From: Bugula neritina
Taxonomy: Eukaryota > Bryozoa > Gymnolaemata > Cheilostomatida > Bugulidae
Direction of reading: 5' to 3'
DNA length: 64,000 bases
Assembly: GCA_964035545.1 (NCBI GenBank)
Contig: OZ037767.1
Span: forward strand, 5,765,680-5,829,679
Shown here piece by piece: positions 30,805-48,753 of the stretch. Position numbers and translations under genes: made by a program. The notes under the pieces are model-generated. The model ran no database searches. It was not told the DNA's origin and saw only the letters and a program-made list of their open reading frames with translations. Every line of letters begins with the position of its first letter. Positions within the stretch are counted from its first letter, which is position 1.

Positions 30805-33108
30805 TTTCTACTATAGCAATCTGTTGAGAAGCTTACAACTGCAAATGCTATAACAAGTAGTAGTTACTACAGAGTTGGCAAAGTTCTAACCAACTTACTA
30901 ATAAAACTATTTCAATGGGAATTTGAACAGTCTGTTATCTATAATACGTGATGATAGTGTTTAGATAGTCCATTATTTGATGTATATGCTAGTATTTATA
31001 AATATTATACTACTCAGTAGAAGCACGATCAATATTTTTAGAAGCTTACAAGGCTTCATTTAGTAGTTTAATTTAGAAAGTTATCTTCCTATGTGGCATA
31101 GTTTAGAGCTCATCATTTACTAACTATCTTTGTTTATTTCACCCACAAAAGCACATGCATCTGTCCATAACAGCATTTTTTGTTTTACTGATTAGATGCA
31201 CAATCAATTATCATTAAACTATAATTTTCTTCTTGTATCTTTACACATAATTAGCTCCATTTTCAAAAGTGCATAGAATTTGAATTATAAAAATATGTTT
31301 CACAAGGTCTCCTTATCTGTGACTACAAGAGTGTTTATTCAGGCTACAGATAATACCCTTAGCATGATAGCAAGATGGCTTGCTAATTTTGCTGTAACAC
31401 AAAAGCAATTGTGCATGAGTGAATACCCTTCCTTACATCACCAATGACCGGGTCACATGCAGATGCTGCTGTACTTATGACGCTTGCTGCTATTTGCATT
31501 AATAAAACCTGCCAGCCAGAAAAGCTATATTGAGACCAGCAAATGCAGTAGCTTTATGAGCTCATACCTATGGAACCAGACTTTTCAGTTGCTGATTGTT
31601 ATAAAAACCATCTAATAATCATTCAAGCCTTATTTTGAGGAACCTAAGAGAAAATATTATGTTCTACATGAGAGATCGAGTGAAGCAGCACTGAGTTGGT
31701 AGTCACTGAGCGCATTAGTTGGTTGGGAGTTTGGTGTTTGAACACCAATTTGTATACACATCCTGTACTAAATCATCCCCAATTCAGTGCTGCTTTTATA
31801 TTTCCCATTTACCTTTTGGAGCTCACTAATTCAAGTAGCAATACCAGCATGATGACTTGCTCAATACCTAAATTAATCTTATACACTCAAGCTAGTTAGC
31901 AGCTGTGGTCTAGGGGTTAGAGCATTTGCCTAGTGAACACAAGGTCATAGGTTTGAGCCTGGACAAAGGTCATTGGTGATGTTAGGAGGAGCATCCAGTC
32001 ATAATTGCTCCTGTGCCTCATGTATTCAAATAAGTCCTTAGCCCGCTTTAACAAAAACTCTTTCCATCGGGTTTCTCACAGGGATAGTGACTGTAAACTT
32101 GCGTAGGTTTTTTTCAAGCCAGTTGGCACCATTTTGCTTAGATACATTGCACAGTTAACCTCAACACGATGCAGTTGACATGACTTGCTTGCTGCAATGG
32201 GTTCTGTTAACTTCACATAAGCAAGCTTGATAAATCAGCTGATGTGCAAACAATAGCTTGTGTCGACCATAATTTAAAAAGATGTTTAAAAAGATTATAT
32301 AACAGCTCAAGGTAGTAATTTTATTGTGAAATGCCGATTATTTGGGTGCCAATAAGAAACAACTACAATGGTATCATTACAAAGTATTTAGGAGCTATAA
32401 TATTACCGATAACAATTTATATACCAGAATATAATAAAAGCCCATGCTACTATGAATATATAGCTATAGTGTATAGAATATATATTTATATGTTTAGCTA
32501 TTACATTCTGTCTACTCCTTAATCCTTTTATTAATACTTGCAGATTTATACTACAAAATCAATAATTAATATGAGACAAACCTTGTTTTCAGCTTTTTTG
32601 TTTAAATTACTTGCTTTAAACATACTTTTAATCAGTTTTAAAGCAGAAAGTTTTCGAACACATTGTCTTTCCATGCACAAAGGTAATGCGAATGTATGGC
32701 TACTCAGCTATCACAGTGTCTGTCAGTGACTGAAGGTCAGTATGTAATTGAATTAGCAACTATGATGCTGATACAGTGGGAGACAGCAAGTTCTGGTTGT
32801 AATAAATATGCTTTGATGTAAATCACAAGGCTTAATGAAATTAAATTTTAAATTCCATAGAAAATTACTATAATATAAGCAAATATCCCTTAAGAGTTTC
32901 AGACTAGTATATGTAACCACAGGGACTCTCTTAAGGAATACCAGTTAAATTTAATTAAACATTCTATATAATATTCTATATAATATTCTATATGTTTTAT
33001 ATATTATAAGCTTACATACCAATGCAATGCTTGTTAGCCTACTTTAAGAGTAGATTGAATTAATAAAAGTTGGATAATTATTATGAATTATCTGACTAGT
33101 AAGATAGG
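30805..33108. other. Intergenic, between 5' end of B and 3' end of C
   Basis: 2.3 kb spacer, AT-rich. It holds a complete family-1 SINE (31899-32110), a weak tRNA-like stretch near 31695-31755, and three tandem copies of about 14 bp (ATTCTATATAAT) near 32961-32993. No gene was supported. Confidence 0.5.
31899..32110 (+). mobile_element. tRNA-derived SINE-like element (family 1), copy 3
   Basis: Head GTGGTCTAGGGGTTAGAGC (A box) and GGTTTGAGCC (B box), then the shared body GGTCATTGGTGATGTTAGG, CATCCAGTCATAATTGCTCC, CTTAGCCCGC and GGGTTTCTCACAGGGATAGTG. Intergenic between B and C. It looks the least decayed of the copies. Confidence 0.78.
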
Positions 33109-36100
33109 TTACAATATATTTTGGTATTGGCTTTTTGCCATAAACATGTTGGCTTCTTCGATGGTTTCCGGAATTTTCTTCTTGTTAGTTTCTGGCAAGA
33201 AGTAGGAGCTGACTGCACCGAGTAGCATTGCAATGCCGAAGACCAATGCAGCAAGACCTGGTCCAAACACTGTTTCTACATGTAAATTCTGTAACAGCAC
33301 AAGACATAGTTATTGAAAAGTTGATTCATAGAAATAACTCAAGTGCATAAATTGCTGAAATAAAATTTGAATTTACTGAAGTGTATACAAATAAAAAATT
33401 TATTTCAACAATTGTCATTCAAAAGAAAGCAAAAATAAATTGAATTGACATTTTTCTTAAAATAATGCAAAAAAAACTAAATTTTAGAATAAGTTTTTTA
33501 TCTCAGTTTAATGCTATAGTAAATAATGGCTATATATCATTGGGAATACAGCATTGTGGTTCTTTATTTATTATTTTGTACTCCAACCTGCTTAACTTGA
33601 CTTACCAAGTCAACAATTACAGGTGAAAGAAGGATTCCTATTCGTGCAGCTAGTGATGACAACCCAATCAAAGTGGACCTCAGAGTTGTAGGATAAATCT
33701 CCATACTCCAGAAATAAGCAAATGTGAATACTGCTGATATTCCCATTTTACCCAACATGGATACTATGATTATTACATAATAGTGTTCTGAAACAAAAAT
33801 AGGCCAAAGATATTAAAGAAATGATTAATTTTCATTTCACAATAACTTGAGACAAAAGAGCAGCATGTCAAAAGTCAAATAAAATAACATTTTTTACCTT
33901 CATATTGATAAAAACCAAATTTATTAGTTTATAAGATGTAAAGATTAAATAAAATGCACATAAAGTAATATCTCTGCAGTAGACGCAAGATGAAAAAAGT
34001 TTTTTTATATAATATCTCTGTGCAGATTTAACCTAGATACGTTTGAGTACAATAGACTTACTGGAAAGGTCCATGTATACAATAAGAAATGATGAAGATA
34101 TCAATGAGATGGCTCCAAGTGACAGGTTGAAAACAGTGATGCACTTCCTGCCAAGTTTTTGAGAGAGAAGAATAAACACGATGCTCGGCAAATCAGGAAG
34201 TCCCGAGAGAATGACGTTGTTGACGTAAATACTACCAGCGTGGTTAGACACGTTGAAACTTAGCCCATAGTAACTAAGTCCAGCTACAAACCTACAAACA
34301 AAATAACAGTCTTTAAGTAATCAAAAACTAAAACAAGGTGGAAACTGGCAAGTATAGCGGGATATAAACAAATGTTAAGCAACTAAATCGTTCAAACAAA
34401 GGCTATCACTATAAAATTTCTTAACAGATTTATAAAAATAAAACTCTTTAAATGCTGCTTTCAACTGTGCAAAAGAACCAACACTTTAGTGAAAGTAAGG
34501 CCACTCATATCCTTTCTTTCTTTCTAAAAATATAAACTTCAACTAAGATAGTTTATGCTGTTATTAAGACAAAAAGGAAAATCTAAAATACTGCCTGCAG
34601 CTATAGCAGTAAATACGGTTATACGATAAAAATGAAAGTAATATCTTTGTATCACAATTTAAGTTAAGTGTAGCAATTTAAAGGAGCAGCCATTGCTACC
34701 AGACCAGGATAAAGTAGAAATAGGTGAGAAAATTTGAAATAATCCGCTCTACTTACCAGAGATAAAACAAAAGAAGTGTGCGTTTGAACAGAACTGGTGC
34801 CTGAAGAATTACTCTAAGTTTATCTGTTTTTGGAGTGTTGCTCTCTTCTTTCACCTCTTCTATAAATTTTTCCGCTATAGGCTTGCCATTCTTAGATGCA
34901 ATATGCTTAAACAAAGCTTCAGCTTCCTCAATCTGTCCATTAATTATCAGAAAGTGTGGCGTTTCTTTGAGGAATCTAGTGATTTTAAAAAACATTATTT
35001 ATTTTAAAAATAATGCGACAAGTTTGCTAAAAATCTGCTCTAAAGCATTTCAACTATAATTAAGCAACAAAATAATTTTGCGTCAAGCTGTATACAGTGT
35101 TAGTTCGTAGTATGTACTAACACTTATATTATAATGTTATTAAATGCATGGATAAATTTATTTAGATTTTAGTTGCTTTCCTTTAAAAAGTCCAATGAGT
35201 TCAGACAGTTTAGTTACCAGATAAACTTTAACATAGCATAAAAATATGATTACACTCTATGCATTATTACCAATAAGGTGGGCCAACTTATAAATAAACA
35301 CATCATTAACCATTGTTATCTCAATATAGCTGATTTGCATTTCTTACACAATAAAAGAGAATCCTACTGCTATTGGTATGATTGAAATTATCAGTTGAAA
35401 CCAATTCCAATCCTGGACATAGTACGCCAGCACAGAAGTGAACACAACTCCTGATGGCCAGAACAAACTTTGAACAGACACTGCGTAGACTCTTAGACTC
35501 GGTCCAGTGATTTCCATAACTGAAACAACATAACACGCATAATTATTTTATTCTTCAAGCTACAGAAACCCATGGAGATAAGAGTGATAGGGCCTAGTAT
35601 GTGCTAGATCATGAGGTCAGTTCCTGGCAGCGTCATTGGTGATGACGAATCACTTATTAGATACTTATTAATCATACAATTTTACTAATGATACATATGA
35701 GTCATGATTTAGTTGGGTAAACCCACCCATGATGTGTGATATCACAAGAGCCCCGACTAAACACGAGGTAATTATAAACCTCAGAGCAGCAAACATGTAG
35801 TAATTCAGAGAGAATGCTGCAAGCATGCCTGCTATTCCAGCGGTAAAATAAGTGCCTATTATGGTTAACCTTCTGCCATATCTAAAACAAAACCATTATA
35901 TAGTTAGCACAACATAAGAAATCTTTCTTTCAGGTAAGCTAACAAAATAAGAAAATGTTATTATTTTCTTATTTTGTTACCTTCTGCCATATCTAAAACA
36001 AAACCATTATATAGTTAGCACAACATAAGAAATCTTTCTTTCAGGTAAGCTAACAAAATAAGAAAATGTTATTATTTTCTATAATGTTTTTTTTTATATT

Positions 36101-37550
36101 AATTGCTGCCATTTACAGGTCAGTGCTAGGAATGATGGAGTTACCAAACTTTACTGATTGATAAAGTTATTTAACCAATATGGCATATGAAATTATTCTC
36201 TTACGATTGATAAATCAGGTTACCTTTATATTATAGAGAAATTGCACTATACTACCGATCTCTATGTGTACTTATTGGTTGAATAACTAAGTTTTAAAGT
36301 ACTACCTATCAGCTAATGGCCCCATGGTAAGAGATCCAACCAGCAGTCCACTGGTTGACGCAACTTTAACAGCAGTGCTAATCCAGAGCTGGTCACAAAA
36401 CATTCCAAACTGAAACACATAAATTTGACTGGCTAAGCAACTCAGGAATAAAATTTTAATCAACTTATGTACAGAGATATACATTTAAAATTAGCTTAGA
36501 TGTCTATCAGAGCTCTATAACTGTACTAAACTCAATAGAAGGAAGTTAAGTCAGCTGTGCAAATTTGCTGTTTTAAATAAAACTGGTGTCACTGAAGCTA
36601 TGTGAGAAGAAAATATCCTTTGGAAAACTTTGACATTTGAAATTGTATCATATACGTAAATTATAAGCGACTGCAGTATGCAAGCACAGCAAATAATTTC
36701 TTCGTAAGAATTTTTTGTTCCAAACCTGCAGTCATAAAATATAGCGATAGAGATTTGAAACTGAAACATGTATGCTAATTGAGAATGGCAGATGTAGGAT
36801 AAAGGAAGATGAATTTAAAAAAATACCTCCTCAATCAGAGTGACTCCAGTGTGAACTGATTTGTCAAATACATATTGTTTACAGAAGTCTGCTGTTTGAT
36901 TATTAATTATCCCATTACTGCTGTTATAAATCTTGCAAGAGCTCAATGTGCCGTCTTCATCAACTGGTATCCATTGATATATTGATTGATTGTGAACTTC
37001 ACTGAATGGGAAGTATGTATCATTTTCATAGCCTGGGATCTTGCATCTAAAATTGTGGTATTTATTATCGAAAAGTTCATTTAAAATAGATCTACAATCT
37101 GTCTATATAAATTCTCACTTATTCTAAAGCAGTTAAGTTGCCATCCAAAAGCAATTAGTGGGTAACAACCAATGGCTTTTAAAAAATTAGAAACTTGTAA
37201 TATAACTATAAAACCACACGAGTGAAGAAAAAGCCTATATATAGATATTAAAAAGAATGTGCATAACTGAGGTAAATGGAATAGCTTTATATAAGAATTT
37301 AGGATGAATATGTTGTTGAGAATATCTTAATTATCTTCGAAGGCACTATATTGCAGAGTTACTTTACAGCAATTGTTAAACAAATTGTATTTTACCTGTG
37401 ATCAGGTAGGATGGAGTGAAATACAATAGCTAGTAAATGACATGAAGATATAAATGGTCCAGAGCAGATTAGCAGAACTTGTAGCCATTGGTACTTGCCG
37501 AGACCTCCAACTTTTTCAAGTATGGCATCGACGTTATAGTTAGCCACCAT
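33109..37550 (-). CDS. SLC22-type organic ion transporter, paralog C (9 coding exons)
   Basis: Complement of exons 33109-33288, 33606-33787, 34062-34291, 34757-34975, 35348-35519, 35727-35881, 36306-36409, 36827-37046 and 37396-37550; 538 residues. The start is the Met of MVANYNVDAILEKVGGLG, aligned to the other paralogs; an in-frame Met nine codons upstream is less likely. It carries ADRYGRR (helix 2-3 loop), KETPHFL and FLPETNKKKIPET. It is the most diverged member: exon 2 is 18 nt longer and has no CEEH motif. Unlike A, B, D and E it has no exon 10. Where D and E splice (CA then GTATGT), C reads ATACC, so translation runs on for a few codons (YQNIL) to TAA. Intron 3 holds a tandem copy of the exon 4 acceptor. 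Likely a functional 12-helix carrier; substrate unknown. Confidence 0.86.
35573..35652 (+). mobile_element. Possible SINE remnant
   Basis: Short stretch in intron 4 of gene C containing GTCATTGGTGATG, an exact match to the family-1 SINE body, preceded by a degenerate tRNA-like head (GGGCCTAGTATG ... GGTCAGTTCC). The rest of the body is not recognisable. Confidence 0.35.
35868..36080. repeat. 111-bp tandem duplication including a splice acceptor
   Basis: 102 bp at 35868-35969 recurs at 35979-36080 with no difference I can see, offset 111 bp. The unit covers the first 14 nt of exon 4 of gene C, its 3' splice site and part of intron 3. The second copy lies upstream on the coding strand and gives a decoy acceptor. 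The near-perfect identity implies a recent event. Confidence 0.92.
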
Positions 37551-38824
37551 GCTTACACACCACAGCTTACACACCACAGCTCACTCTATACAACTCACTC
37601 TATACAGATCATTATACGCAGTATAAGCACTACTTCTGTACTGCTATTATAGTCAAGAGTGAGTCAGAAAAGGCACGCAGACTGGCAATAGAAATATCTA
37701 CTGTAAACTTTCACATATTAACCTTAATGTGTTTCTCCTTAATGTATACCAATAACTGAAATTTTAATCCAATACTTTTAGATCGCACTTACTGTTTATA
37801 TGATTAGTTAAACTGGTTGTAGTGATTGCCATATATTAAAAATTTAAACATAATTTCCATCCTAACGAAATAAGTACAATAATCGATTTACTTTAAATTT
37901 AGATATTTAGAAATAAAGATGTTTTAGGAATATTTGATAACTTATTATTCAAATACCATTAAAAGCATTCATTATTTTTATTGCACAAAATTAATAAAAA
38001 AATTTAATTTTCTTTTAATTAAGCATCATGGCAGGTCACATAGAGCCAAAATTGATATCTATACAGTAACTATGTTGCCCATACTAAACAAAGTACCACT
38101 TCAAAGGGTTGTTCTATCACTTTAATACATTATTATACTCAGTAAACCTTATTCAGGTGTGACTGCCGGTATACTAGCTCCTTCTAGACTAAAATGCTGG
38201 TACAATATACATATAATACAATAGTATGACATGTTTTACATAGTCAACACTACTTGATATGCATTTAGTTCTCATTTTTGCTCAGCAATTCTAGCTACCA
38301 AAACTGGGTACTTTATTTTTCTCAAATTTTTTAAAAGTAATTTAGAAAATTATTATTTCAATAAAAAGTGGATAACTCCATTTGTTGTTGTAACCCCAAG
38401 TTATCCCACCAATTCTGACAGACAGTCACAATTTATTGTTCTTTATGCAAAAATCTTCAGATGGTTATTTTTAGTTAGGAAACAGCAAAAGAAAATCGTA
38501 TTGCAGCAGCACGTTTTAAATGCATAATGCATAATGCATAGAATATATGAACCAGCAAAAAGATAGTATTATAGTACTTACATTGATACACTGTATACTC
38601 CACCAGCAGTGGGTAGCAGTGTATACTATTCTCAGGGAGATTTCAGTCTCTAGTTTGAAACATTTTTAGCTACTGTGCTTCTAAGGCATGACTCAAAAGT
38701 CTTATAACAGTTTGCCAGTGATTGATGTGAAGTTTGACTGAGATATTCCACTTTGGATAAAAAAATAGAGAGGAGAAAACTCCATCTTGTTTACTCAATA
38801 TTACTTGCTTTAAAGTTAAACATG

Positions 38825-38956
38825 TGTGCGTGTGTGCGTGGTGTGTGTGTGTGTGGTGTGCGTGGTGTGTGTGGTGTGTGTGGTGTGTGTGGTGTGTGTG
38901 TGTGTGTGTGTGTGGTGTGCGTGTGTGTGGTGTGTGTGGTGTGTGCGTGTGTGTGT
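38825..38956. repeat. GT-rich minisatellite (GTGTGTGGTGTGC variants)
   Basis: About 130 bp of GTG/TGGTGTG units with occasional GCG, between the divergent genes C and D. Cys-Val frames in it are artefacts. Confidence 0.92.
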
Positions 38957-39977
38957 TTGTTTTTTTTACAACATATATAGCATATATAAAAAGTTACGCA
39001 ATATAAAAATATTATAAAGTGGGCACATTATATAAAGAACCTGCTTCTACATTCTATAACATGCTTAAAATATTTTCATGCTGACGTCTAAAACAACCTT
39101 TCACCATTGCCATTACTGCTGTATTATACAAGCTGTGTAGCTGTGCTGCAGGTAGTACCCAATGTTCTGATTTAAAACTAATTCAATACTAAAAGTATAT
39201 TTCTCAAAGAAAGTTGAACATGCAGTAACATAATATTACAATCAAATATTGTATAAAAAAGATTTCCGCCTAACTCCCCAATAACACTTTAGATGTTACC
39301 TTTTATGTTTTGACCCCCAAACAGATAAATTGATATTTTCCAACTCAGATTTGACTAAAGAATTTCTTATGCAACGTACGACATACCTAAAATATTATTA
39401 TTTTAGTTTAAGCTACATTCAAGCTGAATATTAAATAGAAGCACGCATACATTGCCTGATAACATCAAATTAAGTTGACACTAGAATCTTAATTTCATAG
39501 TGTCCCAATCTTATTGATGTGAAACCTTCAATTACCTAGCTTGCATATATAATCAATATAAACAAATCTTTATACTAATTATAGATCATGTTGTTGTTTA
39601 TATATAGTCAAAACTTTGAATAAATCAAACATGTAAACACTCCATATATAAGAAAATACATTGAGGGTTTAAATGGCGGTTTATTGCCAGTACTTCAAGC
39701 ACCAACAAATTGAATTTATATTTCACAGTATAAATTTCCATTTATAGGTAAAGTTTTTATACTTTAGTTTTATTTAAACCTGCTGTTTAATTAGTCTTTT
39801 TAATGTGTAATGGCATTGGGTATTTGCAAAATTATTTAATTAGATACTAACTTTTCTTTTTCAAACATTTTAATTAGGCCTAACAAGCAAACTAAATATT
39901 GTTGACATCATTGAAAGTTAAAATAAAATGCTATAATTAAAAACGGTATTTATTCAGTATTAAATTGTACATATGAC

Positions 39978-40037
39978 ACTGAATGATGTAGAAGAATTAT
40001 GGTAGATGCTGCAACTTGTAGAAGAATTATGGTAGAT
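39978..40037 (+). promoter_or_regulatory. Two 30-bp promoter-proximal repeats of gene D
   Basis: Two adjacent 30-bp units with the core TGTAGAAGAATTATGGTAGAT, 67-126 bp upstream of the gene D start codon. A TATA-like CTATTTATAC follows at 40039-40048. The sequence from there to the ATG is nearly the same as upstream of gene E, where the same core occurs four times. Placement suggests cis-regulatory or transcription-start function (inference). Confidence 0.6.
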
Positions 40038-40103
40038 CCTATTTATACAAGCTGCAAACTAGTGATCTCAAATCAGTAACTGATAGCAGCTTGTCTAGAA
40101 AGC

Positions 40104-46372
<6,269 letters not shown>

Positions 46373-47385
46373 AGTTTCTTCTCAAAATGAAAAACACAGC
46401 ATTTTTGAGAATACTGTAATGTCTAGCATTAGTATCTAAATAGCATGCAATAACTTTAGAATGCTCTGCTAATATTTTTGTCTTCGAAGCCTGTTTTCAA
46501 CTTGTATAAGATATAAATAATTATATACTAGTTGAACTATTTTGACACAGCAATAGCACATTTAATAAAGCAGCATGCCAGTATATTATCCCAATTTTCA
46601 AATTTTAATAAAACTAATAACTATAATTATGACTACAACTTGGTTCTGTGGGTCATTAATTGCTATAAATTAGAACTATGCTCCTATTATAGAAATTCTT
46701 TGTACAGTACTTGCTAGATTAGTAGCATTTATTGCAAATTCTGTAGAAACATGCTTAAAAATATATAATAAAATTCTTGGCCAATCAAAGCTATTAAACT
46801 ACAATAATTGCACGTTTGCAGTTATCTCTCTTGATAATATAATTACTAATTGTTAACAGCTCAACATTGTAGAAATTAGCAATAATACAAGTTTATCGTA
46901 GAAAATAGATGCTTGCTAGATGGAGCCTAATTTGTTTCTATTTCTATAGAAACTTGATATGAAATTATTCATATTATTATTATTTTATTGTTGATAATAA
47001 TGCAGTATAATAAAAAATAGCTAAAAATGGCAAATTAAAATTATTTGTTAACTTTGAAATGTCTCATACAATAAAATAATTTTAAAAATGTGTAATAACA
47101 GTCATAATGCCTTAACACAAACTTTTGACAATTGAGCATTGTTCTAATTATTTTGTGGTATATCACAAATAATGGTCATGAGTAAAAAATTCCTGACTAA
47201 AATTGTTATCCAATAAGATGATTACAAATCAGTGATAAAGCCATTACGGCCAATTAAAAAATTACAATTGTCTTCCGATTGTTATTTTTCTTAAAAAAGG
47301 AAGCAGATTTTGATGAAAAATCAGTCAAGCTTAATCATCAAAACTATACCAACAGCTAAGAAGATTACAGAGAACCTTCAAAGAG
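46373..47385. other. 3' flank of D and upstream region of F
   Basis: Contains AATAAA signals at 46564-46569 and again near 46609, candidate polyadenylation sites for gene D. The right part should hold the promoter and 5' UTR of gene F. A 26-codon frame (47313-47393) overlaps the F start codon in another frame and could be an upstream ORF if transcribed. Confidence 0.5.
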
Positions 47386-48753
47386 ATGTCTGAAGTAACT
47401 ACAGAGATTCAGCTCAATATGATACCAGTGATAAAGGAGGGGAGTCAGTTGGACTGGAAATCACATCAGAGCAGTGATGACATGTACGTTATTGTCCCAG
47501 ACAGAAGGTCACCGTCGGACATTGACTATTACAGTAAGTAGATTTTATGTTTATAATATTAGTTGTTGTATTCAGACCGAATTCATTATACATGGTGTGG
47601 CCCCAGAATGCAATTAAAATGAGAACTGCATGCAGCCTCAAATAATTTAATAAATTTATATATAGACTGTAAATACTTTTCATGGCCAAAGCATACGTAT
47701 AACTTGTTTCATTATGTTTAAAGAGTTTAGCTGCAGTGTCTTAATGCGTAAAATTTCTTTTCAGTGGATTCGACGAAAAATCTAAAATATCAAATCTGGT
47801 TCGTCAAACAAAATGGTAAGTATTCAAACTATACGAAGACTAATTATAGTAGACATTTCAAAACTAACAGCACTAAACATGCCATGGTACAACCATCACG
47901 CTAACTGCATAGTATATATTGGACTTAATGCTTGAGAATTTATCAAATATTTACACCTAAGCGTGTATAGTACTTTGCTAGAGATGACACTCCATAATCT
48001 TGTGAATTATATTTTGTAGATATCCATATGGATGCGGTGGCGAATGCCACAGTGCAGGCAATGAAGAAGCGTTACCTGCACTGGAGATTATGGGAAAAAG
48101 GTAAACTGGTGTACCCTCTGAAAATGAAAGACCAACTCCTCCACATGAGCCACCTCACCAGCCAAGGTACACCAGTCTGGTGTCTTCCCACAACAGTGGG
48201 TAAGTCAATAGTTATGTTGTTGAGATACCAAGCTGTTAGAAACATGCTAACAAGGTAGCAGTATTGGAATGTATCAAGTCGATAACAAATGCATGAGAGG
48301 AAAATATTGTAGTATGTCTGTCGCCATGCTCAAATATTCATGTAGTATTCGTATTAGTATTCTCACCATAGCCACCACTTAATATATCATAAAAGTATTA
48401 GGTTAGTATACTGTTATTGTATCAACTGTGTATTTCAATATTTGTAGAAGTGATTGAAAAACAAGACCCTCTCATCCAATTTATAATCGAGCAAGGTGGC
48501 CGGCTGAGACGAGCAGATGTAAGGTAGTGGCAGATCCATGAAGTAAGTATAAGAGTATGGCTTTTATCTTCTGCATATCTTATATCACTGCTCACTCGCT
48601 ACTTTGTTTTGTTTTATCATACTTCTTCACCTTGTAACAATTTGATTAATTTATTTACAGAAATATAGAGCAATGGAAAAAGTGGGCATTTGTGCTGCTG
48701 TGGGTCTAGCTGCCACTGCCTTAGAGTATGCTGCCTATAAAACATTCTTTTGA
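47386..48753 (+). CDS. Putative tail-anchored protein F (unrecognised; weak BH2-like motif)
   Basis: Exons 47386-47533, 47765-47815, 48020-48199, 48448-48518 and 48661-48753; 180 residues, all GT-AG and in phase (1,1,1,0). No family was recognised with confidence. Visible features: a polar N-terminus with DDMYVIVPDRRSPSD (about 31-45); a Trp/Lys-rich middle (KKRYLHWRLWEKGK); PLIQFIIEQGGRL near residues 134-146, recalling the BH2 motif of Bcl-2 proteins; and a C-terminal hydrophobic stretch (VGICAAVGLAATALEYAAY) followed by KTFF, which fits a tail anchor. No NWGR-type BH1 motif is present, so a Bcl-2 link is only a guess. The fourth donor (GATGTAAGG) is followed at once by an in-frame TAG if unspliced, giving a shorter anchorless form. 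An AATAAA lies at 48807. The gene is single-copy within the inverted D/E transporter pair. Confidence 0.6.

Larger units (their letters stand above)
37551..40103. other. Intergenic spacer between divergent genes C and D
   Basis: 2.55 kb between the start codons of C (minus) and D (plus), so both promoters must lie here or in upstream non-coding exons. It contains a GT-rich minisatellite (38825-38956) and the D-proximal 30-bp repeats (39978-40037). No coding sequence was supported; the 63-codon frame at 37934 has no recognisable feature. Confidence 0.55.
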
